A stretch of DNA of 42,836 bases from Amphimedon queenslandica (lineage: Eukaryota; Porifera; Demospongiae; Haplosclerida; Niphatidae). Every line of letters begins with the position of its first letter. Position 1 is the first letter of the stretch. Position numbers and translations under genes: made by a program. Below the pieces are notes generated by a model that worked only from the letters and a program-made list of their open reading frames with translations, made no database searches and was not told the origin of the DNA. The DNA is taken from positions 56,440-99,275 of the forward strand of contig NW_003546451.1 of the NCBI RefSeq assembly GCF_000090795.2, read 5' to 3'. Below are positions 1-9,386 of this stretch, in pieces.

Positions 1-481
1 AGAGTACTTCGAGACGACAAAGTTCTTAGGCCCAATTGAGACAATAAAAAGTGTAAAAATATGTGCAAGCATCAAAGATTGGGTGTGGCTAAAGTCATAG
101 TCCTCTCAAGTTTAGAGCAAACTATAGTGGAAAACTTAAACCACTTTTGTGGGTCTAGAAGAGAATTTTAAATGCCAAAAAATGAAAGCATCAATTGTGC
201 ATGCATAAAAGAATACTTGATGCTTTTATACATGTAGGAGTTAGATGCTGTCTCGATTAATTGTGCATGGTAGAGTAGTGAGTAGTGTTAGCTAATTGAA
301 TTGGAAACAGCAACAGTGTAAACATTTTTATGTCATACAGAATTAGAAAGTGGCACAGTTTCCTGTAAGTGTACTATTCATAACACAATTAACAAATATA
401 ACGGAATTCTTTGTTGTTCTGTGCTGCCATTGCTCTGTTGATCTGTTCTATTCCATCAACTCTACAATCATGTTCTCATGA
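1..481. other. Sequence without recognised gene
   Basis: No convincing exon, RNA gene or element was recognised here on either strand. The stretch is AT-rich and lies immediately upstream of the lectin pseudogene. I looked for the missing downstream exons of HFM1 on the minus strand, which should encode the conserved STLAMGVNLPA block, and did not see them. Confidence 0.5.
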
Positions 482-1147
482 GGTATCTTGTGATGAAATA
501 AAAAAGTATTGGCCCAACAGTCCTTTAAAGAACTATAACTATTGAATATAAAGGAGGAACAAGAACTGTTTACTGTAATATAGGGGAGGAGCGGTGTGGT
601 TCAGGAGGAGGATGGACAAGACTAGCATATCTGAATATGACTGACTCTACAGAGAACTGTCCTTCTGGGTTTACACTGTACCAGTCAGGAGGAGTTAGAG
701 CTTGTGGTAGAACAACATTAAGTAGAGCTAGTTGTGTATCAGTTCAGTTTCCATCTAATGGTATCAGTTACCGTACAGCTGGTTAATTTTGCGGAGAAAA
801 ATTTTGCGAATCCTTAAAAATAACCTGGTTTGCGGATTAAACATTTGCGGTTTTGACAGCGGTTATTGTAGCATTATCTACTGTGGTCATGCATGAATTT
901 CATTATTTTGTGGATTTAAATTTTGCACTTTAAATGGAATTGCAAACTCACAAAATTTAATTCCCCGCAAATATTTCCTGCTGTACGGTACTCTCAAGTA
1001 TGTGGTAGAGTAGTGGGATATCAGTATGGATGAACTGATGCTGTTTGTCCAGGAAACTATGCTGGTGAACCAAATGGCAGTTTCATTGATCCAAGTCACT
1101 ATGATATCAATTCTTATTATGTTGATGGTGTTAGTATCACTCGTGGT
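482..1147 (+). pseudogene. Broken copy of the membrane lectin C-terminal domain
   Basis: This stretch is closely similar at nucleotide level to the C-terminal domain of the two intact lectins downstream: it starts near the SCxEIK block, passes through YCN, GGGWTRL and QSGGVRACGR, and stops just after VDGVSITRG. It is broken in several ways. The segment around 505-570 is frameshifted and has stop codons, a 218-bp transposon sits at 771-988, and the codon at 1031-1033 is TGA where the intact copies have TCA. The last third of the domain is missing; after about 1147 the sequence is unrelated. The membrane anchor and stalk are absent. It is best read as a relic of a third member of the tandem cluster. 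Confidence 0.85.
771..988. mobile_element. 218-bp MITE with TA target duplication, inside the pseudogene
   Basis: The ends are inverted repeats: CCGTACAGC at the left and its complement GCTGTACGG at the right, with imperfect inverted similarity continuing inward. TA flanks both sides (769-770 and 989-990). Removing the element and one TA restores the reading found in the intact paralogues (...ATCAGTTACTCTCAAG...), so the boundaries are exact. There is no coding capacity. TA duplication with short inverted ends fits a Tc1/mariner-type or similar non-autonomous element; the superfamily is inference. Confidence 0.9.
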
Positions 1148-1176
1148 ATTCATGATGTAATACAAACATCATGAAT
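1148..1176. repeat. Perfect hairpin at the pseudogene breakpoint
   Basis: An 11-base perfect inverted repeat (ATTCATGATGT / ACATCATGAAT) with a 7-base loop begins where similarity to the intact lectins ends. It may mark a rearrangement junction. Confidence 0.75.
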
Positions 1177-1231
1177 AAATAATTAGTGGAGTGCTTGGGT
1201 GTGGTCCATCTTTATTATTTACGTTTTGAGG

Positions 1232-2620
1232 ATGGAAGTAAAGCAAAAGTATGACGTAATGTCATCAGATCCTGCACAAAGTCAAGAGAACCAGTACGAA
1301 ATGGTTCCTGTTGATACTAATGCAAGGAGGACCAGTGTTACATCGACAGAAGAAGTATTGAAGCAGTCAGCATGGAGTACACCATTGGTTGTTATTGCTG
1401 TATTGCTGTGTCTCATAGTATTCCTACTGGTGGTAATACTTTGCTTATTACTGGTGCTATTGTCTGCTCAAGATGCTACCAGTACCAGCAGTACAGCTAC
1501 TACTGGAGCTATTGCTAGTAGCTGTGCTAAGTGTTCTGATCTTCCTGACTTCAATGAATGGGCCAATGATGTGGCACAAAATACTGTTGAATTACTTCAG
1601 AGCTCTCCTAACTTCACTAAATTTAATGAACAAATCTTGCAAACTACAACAGATTCTGCACAAAAGCTAATAAACATTGTCAATACTCTCTCTAATCTAA
1701 AAGACACCAGTACCTCTACTGCTGGAGTGGTTGATGATATACTACTAATAGCACAAGAACTATTAGCACTTCACAATGACTCAACTGCTTTACCTACCTC
1801 TTGTAAAGAGATTAAGGAGAGACAACCACTCAGTCCATCAGGTGTGTATCTACTGACAAATACTGCTGCTACTTATACTGCTTACTGTAATATGGAAGAG
1901 CTGTGTGGTTCAGGAGGAGGATGGACAAGACTATCATATCTGGATATGACTGACTCTACAGTGAACTGTCCTTCTGGGTTTAGACTGTACCAGTCAGGAG
2001 GAGTTAGAGCTTGTGGTAGAACAACATCAAGTGGACCTAGTTGTGTATCAGTTCAGTTTCCATCTAATGGTATCAGTTACTCTCAAGTGTGTGGTAGAGT
2101 AGTGGGTTATCAATATGCTTCAACTGATGCTGTTTATCCAGGAAACTATGCTGGTGGACCATATGGTAGTGTCATTGATCCAAGTCACTACGATATCAAT
2201 TCTTATTACGTTGATGGTGTTAGTATCACTCGTGGGTCTCCTCGTCAACATGTCTGGACTCTAATGGCTGGACTGAGTCAAACTTCAACTTTACATTTCA
2301 ATGGTCGTTTCAACTGTCCTTGTTCTCCAGGTAGTCCTCAAAACTCAACTCTTCAGTCTTTAATTGGTAATGACTACTTCTGTGAATCTGGTAATCCTGC
2401 TACTGATAATTCATGGCAACACAGCGTTTATACATCTGATCCATTGTGGGATGGTAAAGGATGTGGTAGCCTTGAAAGTATTTGTTGTGCAGCTCCTGGT
2501 CTTCCATGGTTCAATAAGGTACTTGGTACTACCACTACTGACTACCTTGAGCTGAGGGTCTGCGGAGATCAAAGTGATGACGATGTTCCTGTCAGCTTTT
2601 ATGAGTTGTACATCAAATGA
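1232..2620 (+). CDS. Type II transmembrane fibrinogen/intelectin-like lectin, short stalk
   Basis: Intronless, 462 residues from the ATG at 1232. An in-frame ATG at 1199 exists, but 1232 aligns with the start of the downstream paralogue (MEVKQKYD versus MEEKEKYE). The order is a short polar cytoplasmic tail with a YEMV motif (possible YxxPhi sorting or phosphotyrosine site), one very hydrophobic anchor (about residues 51-78), a Ser/Thr-rich linker, one copy of the stalk unit (LPDFNEWAND), a helical neck, and a cysteine-rich C-terminal domain from about residue 190 (SCKEIK...YCNMEELCGSGGGWTRL). That domain start resembles fibrinogen-related and intelectin domains. It continues with conserved blocks such as VDGVSITRGSPRQHVW, YFCESG, DPLWDG and PWF. 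No signal peptide, so type II topology is inferred. A surface recognition or adhesion role is plausible; the ligand is unknown. Confidence 0.85.
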   Translation: MEVKQKYDVMSSDPAQSQENQYEMVPVDTNARRTSVTSTEEVLKQSAWSTPLVVIAVLLCLIVFLLVVILCLLLVLLSAQDATSTSSTATTGAIASSCAKCSDLPDFNEWANDVAQNTVELLQSSPNFTKFNEQILQTTTDSAQKLINIVNTLSNLKDTSTSTAGVVDDILLIAQELLALHNDSTALPTSCKEIKERQPLSPSGVYLLTNTAATYTAYCNMEELCGSGGGWTRLSYLDMTDSTVNCPSGFRLYQSGGVRACGRTTSSGPSCVSVQFPSNGISYSQVCGRVVGYQYASTDAVYPGNYAGGPYGSVIDPSHYDINSYYVDGVSITRGSPRQHVWTLMAGLSQTSTLHFNGRFNCPCSPGSPQNSTLQSLIGNDYFCESGNPATDNSWQHSVYTSDPLWDGKGCGSLESICCAAPGLPWFNKVLGTTTTDYLELRVCGDQSDDDVPVSFYELYIK

Positions 2621-3255
2621 AAATTGAACACATAAAGTCAGAACCTTGCTGAACAAAAAAGTGTGTGTATAGGACTTATTTTATTAGAATATTTTCTGTG
2701 ATTTAGTCATTATTAGATTGTATTTTGTGATTTAATCATTATTAGATTGTAGAAGAGACAAAATACATACAAATAGTTGAATTTGAAAAAAGTCTATTTA
2801 TGTAATAAAAGTTTGGGGTCATTTTCGAGCCATTTTTTGAAGAAAACCATGGGCTACAAAGAGCCTTTGGTTTTTTAATTTGGATCATTTTAAAAATGCT
2901 CATTACTCAAAAAATTGAGTCAGCATTAGCTCAAACTTTCCACACCAATCAAGGCTTTGTAATAAAAGTATGACCAGACAAAATCTACTCACTTCACAGT
3001 ATTTAAAGGGGAATATATTGTAATCATGCAATCAATAACAATGTCTGCTACTGTATATACTATTATCATTCATAATTACTACTAACAAGTACATACTGCA
3101 GTTTATACCTATACTTAGCAAGAGGATTACAATCTTGGTAGTAGATCATATCTACTATACTCACAAGATATTATGTATACTGACAGTCTGATATTACTAT
3201 ATGAATGTAAGACTAGCTTCTTTGTTGGAACTGTTTAAATTAAGCTGCATCAACA
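2621..3255 (+). other. Spacer between the two lectin genes, with poly(A) signal
   Basis: The first 190 bases are the 3' untranslated region; they are clearly similar to the region after the second lectin, so the tandem duplication included the 3' end. AATAAA lies at 2804-2809, about 185 bases after the stop, exactly where a unit of the 177-bp repeat begins (2806-2970). The remainder is AT-rich and should hold the promoter of the second gene; no clear TATA box or other element was recognised. Confidence 0.6.
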
Positions 3256-5598
3256 ATGGAAGAAAAGGAAAAATACGAGGACATGTCATCAGCTCCTATG
3301 CAGAGTCAGGAGAATCCTTATGAAATGGTTGATTTCAATATTAATGCAAGGAGGGATCATAGTGCTGGTGCTCAATCAACAGAAGTGGCAATAAAGAATA
3401 AAGTATCAAAGCAGTCAACATGGAGTACACCATTGGTTGTTATTGCTGTATTGCTGTGTCTGATAGTATTCCTACTGGTGGTAATACTTTGCTTATTACT
3501 GGTGCTATTGTCTGCTAAAGATGCTACCAGTACCAGCAGTACAGCTACTACTGGAGCTATTGCTGGAGCTGGAAGTTTTGTTCCTCCTAACTTCACTGAA
3601 TGGGCTAATGATGTTGTATCTAAAGTTAACCAGACCCTTCCTGATTTTGATCAATGGGCTAATGGTGTTGTATCTAAAGTTAACAGCAATGTAACACAGA
3701 GCCTTCCTGATTTCAATCAATGGGCAAACGGTGTTGTATCTAAAGTTAACAGCAATGTAACACAGAGCCTTCCTGATTTCAATCAATGGGCTAATGGTGT
3801 TATATCTAAAGTTAACCAGACTCTTCCTGATTTCGATCAATGGGCTAATGGTGTTGTATCTAAAGTTAACCGGACCCTTCCTGATTTCGATCAATGGGCT
3901 AATGGTGTTGTATCTAAAGTTAACCAGACCCTTCCTGATTTTGATCAATGGGCTAATGGTGTTGTATCTAAAGTTAACAGCAATGTAACACAGAGCTTTC
4001 CTGATTTCAATCAATGGGCAAATGGTGTTGTATCTAAAGTTAACAGCAATGTAACAAAGAGCCTTCCTGATTTTGATCAATGGGCTAATGGTGTTATATC
4101 TAAAGTTAACAGCAATGTAACACAGAGCCTTCCTGATTTTAATCAATGGGCTAATGGTGTTGTGTCTAAAGTTAACAGCAATGTAACAGAGAGCCTTCCT
4201 AATTTTGATCAATGGGCTAATGGTGTTGTGTCTAAAGTTAACAGCAATGTAACAGAGAGCCTTCCTGATTTTGATCAATGGGCTAATGGTGTTGTATCTA
4301 AAGTTAACAGCAATGTAACACAGAGCTTTCCTGATTTTGATCAATGGGCTAATGGTGTTGTGTCTAAAGTTAACAGCAATGTAACAGAGAGCCTTCCTGA
4401 TTTTGATCAATGGGCTAATGGTGTTGTGTCTAAAGTTAACAGCAATGTAACACAGAGCTTTCCTGATTTTGATCAATGGGCTAATGGTGTTGTCTCTGAG
4501 GTTAACCAGACCCTTCCTGATTTTGATCAATGGGCTAATGGTGTTGTATCTAAAGTTAATCAGACCCTTCCTAATTTCAATCAATGGGCTAATGGTGTCG
4601 CACAAAATACTTTCGAGTTACTTCAGAGCTCTCCAAACTTCACTGAATTAAATGAACAAATCTTACAAACTACAACAGATTCTGCACAAAAGTTAATAGA
4701 CATTGTCAACACTCTCTCTAATCTAGAAGACACCAGTATCTCTACTGCTGGAGTGGCTGATGATATACTACTAATAGCACAAGAACTATTAGTACTACAC
4801 AATGACTCGACTGCTTTACCTACCTCTTGTAAAGAGATTAAGGAGAGACAACCACTCAGTCCATCAGGTTTGTATCTACTGGCAAATACTACTGCTACTT
4901 ATACTACTTACTGTAATATGGAGGAGCTGTGTGGTTCAGGAGGAGGATGGACAAGACTAGCATATCTGGATATGACTGATTCTACAGAGAACTGTCCTTC
5001 TGAGTTTAGACTGTACCAGTCAGGAGGAGTTAGAGCTTGTGGTAGAACAACATCAAGTGGAGGCAGTTGTACATCAGTTCAGTTTCCATCTAATGGTATC
5101 AGTTACTCTCAAGTGTGTGGTAGAGTAGTGGGATATCAGTATGGATCAACTGATGCTAATCCTCATGAAAACAACATCAATTCTCATTATGTTGATGGTG
5201 TTAGTATCACTCGTGGGTCTCCTCGTCAACATGTCTGGACACTAATGGCTGGACTGCATGAAGCTACTACTCATGCCGGAGGTTTTTACAACTGCCCTTG
5301 TTCTCAAGATGGTTCTCAAGACCCAGTTCTGCCTTTCATTGGTAATGACTACTTCTGTGAATCTGGTAATCCTGCTACTGATGGCTGGCAAGAGATTCTC
5401 TATGCATCTGATCCATTGTGGGATGGTAAAGGATGTGGTAGTCTTGAAGGTAATTGCTGTAATGCTACTGGTCTTCCATGGTTCAATAAGGTACTTGGTA
5501 CTACCACTACTGACTACCTTGAGCTGAGGGTGTGTGGAGATGAGGGAACAGCTGGTGAGGATGCTCCTGTCAGCTTCTATGAGTTGTATGCCAAATGA
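3256..5598 (+). CDS. Type II transmembrane fibrinogen/intelectin-like lectin with long repeat stalk
   Basis: Intronless, 780 residues. Paralogue of the upstream gene with the same plan: cytoplasmic tail with NPYEMV, anchor at about residues 59-86, Ser/Thr linker, then 16 tandem stalk units (residues 110-437), a 17th partial unit running into the helical neck, and the Cys-rich C-terminal domain (about 524-780) with GGGWTRL, VSITRGSPRQHVW, YFCESG, DPLWDG and PWF blocks. Stalk units are 18 or 22 residues, of the form LPDFDQWANGVVSKVNQT, the long form having a SNVT insertion. Almost every unit carries an N-X-T sequon (NQT, NRT or NVT), so the extended stalk should be heavily N-glycosylated. The repeat also keeps an accidental long open frame on the opposite strand. 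A cell-surface recognition role is inferred. Confidence 0.88.
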   Translation: MEEKEKYEDMSSAPMQSQENPYEMVDFNINARRDHSAGAQSTEVAIKNKVSKQSTWSTPLVVIAVLLCLIVFLLVVILCLLLVLLSAKDATSTSSTATTGAIAGAGSFVPPNFTEWANDVVSKVNQTLPDFDQWANGVVSKVNSNVTQSLPDFNQWANGVVSKVNSNVTQSLPDFNQWANGVISKVNQTLPDFDQWANGVVSKVNRTLPDFDQWANGVVSKVNQTLPDFDQWANGVVSKVNSNVTQSFPDFNQWANGVVSKVNSNVTKSLPDFDQWANGVISKVNSNVTQSLPDFNQWANGVVSKVNSNVTESLPNFDQWANGVVSKVNSNVTESLPDFDQWANGVVSKVNSNVTQSFPDFDQWANGVVSKVNSNVTESLPDFDQWANGVVSKVNSNVTQSFPDFDQWANGVVSEVNQTLPDFDQWANGVVSKVNQTLPNFNQWANGVAQNTFELLQSSPNFTELNEQILQTTTDSAQKLIDIVNTLSNLEDTSISTAGVADDILLIAQELLVLHNDSTALPTSCKEIKERQPLSPSGLYLLANTTATYTTYCNMEELCGSGGGWTRLAYLDMTDSTENCPSEFRLYQSGGVRACGRTTSSGGSCTSVQFPSNGISYSQVCGRVVGYQYGSTDANPHENNINSHYVDGVSITRGSPRQHVWTLMAGLHEATTHAGGFYNCPCSQDGSQDPVLPFIGNDYFCESGNPATDGWQEILYASDPLWDGKGCGSLEGNCCNATGLPWFNKVLGTTTTDYLELRVCGDEGTAGEDAPVSFYELYAK
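3583..4566 (+). repeat. 16-unit coding minisatellite (54- and 66-bp units)
   Basis: Six 54-bp and ten 66-bp units, all multiples of three, total exactly 984 bp and encode the lectin stalk. Long and short units differ by an in-frame 12-base segment (SNVT). Units are nearly identical at nucleotide level, including silent sites, which points to recent expansion or homogenisation. The upstream paralogue has a single unit. Confidence 0.95.
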
Positions 5599-5953
5599 AA
5601 TTTGAACATGCAAAGACAGAACCTTGCTGAAAAGTGTGTATAGGACTTATTTTATTAGAATATGTTTTGTGATTAATTTTAATCATTATTAGATTTTATT
5701 TTGTGATTTAATTGTTATTAGATTGTAGAAGAGACACATACATGTAGTTGAGTTTGGAAAAATAGTGTGTTGTGTATCAAAAAAGTAATAAAAATTGGGG
5801 GAGGGGGATTTCGAAGCCATTTCAAAAAACATGGACCTTTGCTTTTTCAGAAAATTTGCTACAAATGGCTATTTCTTAAAAAGCCGGAAATGGCTTAAAC
5901 TTTCTACATGTACATGGTACAGAATACATACACTAGACATCAAATGAACTCAC
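5599..5953. other. 3' region of the second lectin, also HFM1 intron sequence
   Basis: The 3' untranslated region matches that of the first lectin. AATAAA at 5787-5792 lies about 190 bases after the stop and again opens a diverged unit of the 177-bp repeat (about 5783-5930). On the minus strand this is the start of the HFM1 intron that follows the exon at 5954-6055; the donor reads GTGAGT. Confidence 0.6.
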
Positions 5954-8525
5954 AAAGGACTGGTAGCTCTCCATTAGTGAACATTGTCTCAATGAGTTTT
6001 CTATCATTACTGCTCATCCCTGCATGATGATACCCAACACCATACACTATCAGCTCTAGCATTAACACAATCAAAATGAAATAAATAAATTACTACTTCC
6101 AATACCTTTTAGTTTGCTGTCATTAACAGAACTAGCAGCAGACTGAAGCCTGTGTGTCCAAAAGTGTATAATAATTTAATTATTATACATTTTGTGCAGT
6201 ATAATTTTTTCAATTTTAAGTACATGTACATTATTACCTTCTTCTGTGTTCAACATTCATCACAAACCTAGCATCTTTAACTAAAATGCCAGCAGCCTGC
6301 TGGGTCCCTTTGCGTGTAGCACAAAACTTAAATGAAAGAAAATAAAAGAGAAAATTCAAGAGAAAGAGGACAATTGAAGGAGGAATGGTGTAATAAAAAA
6401 CAAAAAAGGAACAAAGTTAATGATTAAAATTTCCCCATTCTTCTCTCCATTCTTACCACTAGTGTCGGTTTCTGATCAGAGTAGCACTGTATGATTCCAC
6501 TGATCTTATAGTTTAGCGAGAGGTCAAACTTAAACTCTGTGCTAGCATCAGGAAACCCTAAGACGACCCTACGCAACTGCACAGGTCTGTGACTATCATC
6601 AATACTAAGAGTAGGAGAATGAATGCAGGAGATGTATGGACAGAAAAAATAGAAATAATATTATAATACATATAGTATAAACATTATACAGTACATGTAC
6701 ATGTACCTATGCATTATTGCAGGCTGTTCTTCAGTACCAAGCCAACTAGCAATCTATAAATAGATACAATAAAAATAATAATAATAAATATATTTTTTAT
6801 GTTTTTATTTACGCACATCGTCAATGTTTGGTAAAGTAGCAGATATTGCTATAAACCTCAGGAGTCTCCTGCCTCCAGTCTCTCCTGCTACTGAGGAGCG
6901 GACGGTTTTCATTCTACTAACAATGGCTTCGACTGTTGGACCTCTGGACTCATCGTTGAGCTGATGAATCTGAGCAACGTACATAATACAGGAAAGGATT
7001 AATATTATTAGTACCAGTATCAATATCAGTATCAATATTAATATCAATATCAGTATCAATATCAATATCAATATCAGTATCAGTATCAATATCAGTATCA
7101 ATATCAATATCAGTATTAATATCAATATCAGTATTATGCTGACCTCATCTAATAGGAAGAGTTGCACTAGTTGAACAAGTGATTTGTTATCTCTCCACTT
7201 TCTAGTCATGCTATCCCACTTTTCCTACAAAAAATACACATGTATTTTCCTACATGTAAACGTATCTTCTTTCTCTCTTGCACATACATGTACTTCTCTT
7301 TCTCTACTCCTCTCTCTCTCTCAATCTCTAACTGGGGTTGTCATTATGATTTGAGCATTCTGAAGTTCAAAATAATCGTCTAACTGGCTGTCTCCGGTCA
7401 ATTCAGCACATTTTAGTCCAAAACGTCCAAACTTTGAGCTCCAGTCTTCGTACCTCTCACTGCAGAGTGCTTTAATGGGAGCAACTGAAAATAAAGAAAA
7501 TTCACTCAAATTAAAAAATATCATTCATGAAACACAAGGAACTTTGGCTCAATTTTGGAGCAACTTTAAAAATTTGTAATAATTCCAATCTTGATCGGAA
7601 CCAACTCAAACTTTCTACACAACATAAGAACATGTATATGCATCAGAATATGTAATAAAAATGAAGAATTCTCTCTGTGATGTTTTTAGCAAAATCTAGC
7701 CAAAGTCCCTGTACTATAGTACACCTATTATTACATGTACATGTATTCTGATTGAAGACTATAATATGCACATGTCGCTGCTTACCATAAACAATTTTGA
7801 GCGAGTTAAACGAGTGAGCCATTGTCATTAGTATACGGACTATGGCTAGCTCGAATATGACGGTCTTTCCGCTGCCAGTGGGAGCCGACGTGACCAAATG
7901 AGTGTCCGTGTACATAACATCATCAAACACTTTGGACTGGATGAAATTAAAATGAGAGAATGACTGAAAGACGCTTTGATATCGTTGAGCTGGGGAGAAA
8001 AAAGAAAAAATTAAAAATTAAAAGAGCGAAGGATTTTTATTTTTTAATTAAAAATTAAAAGAGAGGGGGAAGAGAAAGAGATAAAATTAGTTCCTCTATT
8101 GTTATAGGCTTACGTATTTCAGAAACAGGTCTAAGACCAATGGTATGTGAAGTATCAGTAGCAGAATCATTATCTGAAGGAGAGCGGGAATGACAATGAT
8201 AAAGAATGAAATATAAATTGTACACACACACACACATGTACAGTGTACACACTAATTACTATATATATGTACATGTACATATACATGATTTCTAATTCAC
8301 TATTATATATTATACATGTACATGTACATGTACATATGTAAATCACTATTAAATCATTGATCTCTTACAAGTAAATGGTAGTCTCTGGTCTTCAGTCTGT
8401 GGGAGTATTGTAAACTGCTGTCTATTGGTATGGACTGGAGTAGCTGGTACTACTGATGGCGAACTAAATAATCCAATATTCCCTATATCTAATGAAATAA
8501 TAATAATAATAATAATAAATAAATA

Positions 8526-8558
<33 letters not shown>

Positions 8559-8977
8559 TAATAATGATGATGGACAATGGATGCATAACAAAAAGTACTA
8601 AAAATATAAAATAAAAAAAAACCCTTTTAAATAGCCGATTTGAGCACCTCAAAAAATAAATAAATTAAATATTTATTAATTACCATTTATTGCGTCACTG
8701 CCTCCTCCTCCAAAAGATGACAAATGATCGAAGAATCCTTCCCCTCCAGGAGGAAGGGACTGACCTAAAATGTCTTTGTTCCGTCCACTTGATGGCAGGA
8801 CAGATGAGAAGGAGTCTTCATCTAAATGTGACCTTAAGCGTGTAAATGAATTACGATAATAATAATAATAACAATAATAAAATGCTATTACATATTAGGC
8901 TGGGTCAATTGCATATCACTGGAGAAAAAGTCAAGGAAATCTGCCGGGGGAGAGTTGAGGATGAAATGAGAAGCCAT
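5954..8977 (-). CDS. HFM1: HFM1/MER3 meiotic DNA helicase, N-terminal half (partial)
   Basis: Ski2-like superfamily 2 helicase needed for meiotic crossovers. Thirteen exons join in phase: 8892-8977, 8684-8832, 8369-8488, 8114-8173, 7786-7989, 7333-7484, 7144-7224, 6817-6969, 6707-6753, 6457-6604, 6238-6326, 6106-6149, 5954-6055. A polar N-terminus of about 110 residues is followed by FDDVMYTD, Walker A APTGSGKT, APIKALCSER, the IIMTTPEKWDS block, a DEIH box split by an intron, SRGPTVEAIVSRMKT, ISATLPN, FCATRKGTQQA and GYHHAGMSSNDRK. These match HFM1 better than ASCC3 or SNRNP200. The model stops at the helicase C-domain (GELPVL). The rest of that domain and the Sec63-like domain are not in the window. 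The start ATG sits in AATAATGGC. Either a long intron holds the lectin cluster, or the gene is truncated. Confidence 0.9.
7006..7138. repeat. Hexanucleotide microsatellite (ATATCA/GTATCA)n
   Basis: About 130 bases of imperfect ATCAAT/ATCAGT six-base units in the HFM1 intron between the exons that carry the two halves of the DEIH box. The six-base period keeps an artificial open frame of Ile/Leu repeats on the minus strand. Confidence 0.9.
7525..7725. repeat. Single unit of the 177/187-bp repeat in an HFM1 intron
   Basis: Matches the dispersed repeat in the core CTTTCTACACAACATAAG, the AATAAAAAT block and the palindrome CCCTGTACTATAGTAC at about 7707-7722. Confidence 0.7.
8496..8570. repeat. 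(AAT)n microsatellite
   Basis: AAT-type trinucleotide tract with short interruptions in HFM1 intron 2; no gene. Confidence 0.9.
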
Positions 8978-9386
8978 TATTGCTGTGAGGTTTTCTTTTC
9001 TCTCTCCTCGTGTCTTCACGATGCTTCTTCCTTCAAATTACCCGCCCATTAAAAAATAACCGGAGACAATATGCGGAGATGGAGATATACGGGATTAATA
9101 ACTAGCAATTAACTTCATTAATAGTTGCCAGGAGCAACTGGGGGAGTAGCTGAAATAAAGAAAGTTGATAAGGAGGAGAATGGCTACAAGTATAATAGCA
9201 ATGATTTTATTCTTATAATTATATATATATTTTTTTTACAGGACGAAATCAGTTAGTTGCTTTAAGGACAAAAAACAAAGAACTCGTTCAAGCACTTGGT
9301 AATAATAACAGAAATAATTATTATACTCGTGCAAAAATAACTTAAATGAGGTCCAAATATAATGAATGTGGTACACGGTCCCTAGA
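8978..9386. other. Spacer between PHYHD1 and HFM1
   Basis: Should contain the PHYHD1 3' untranslated region and the HFM1 promoter and 5' leader (both on the minus strand). No exon of shugoshin could be recognised here on the plus strand. Confidence 0.45.

Noticed and set aside
3505..4605. 366-codon open frame on the minus strand across the lectin stalk
   Set aside because: It is a shadow of the 54/66-bp coding repeats: unit lengths divisible by three keep any stop-free antisense frame open. It has no independent domain or start context.
8055..8252. HFM1 exon 4 continuing past 8114 as ITIEELILS
   Set aside because: A strong donor (GTAAGCC) at 8113 and the phase of the Walker A exon place the exon end at 8114.
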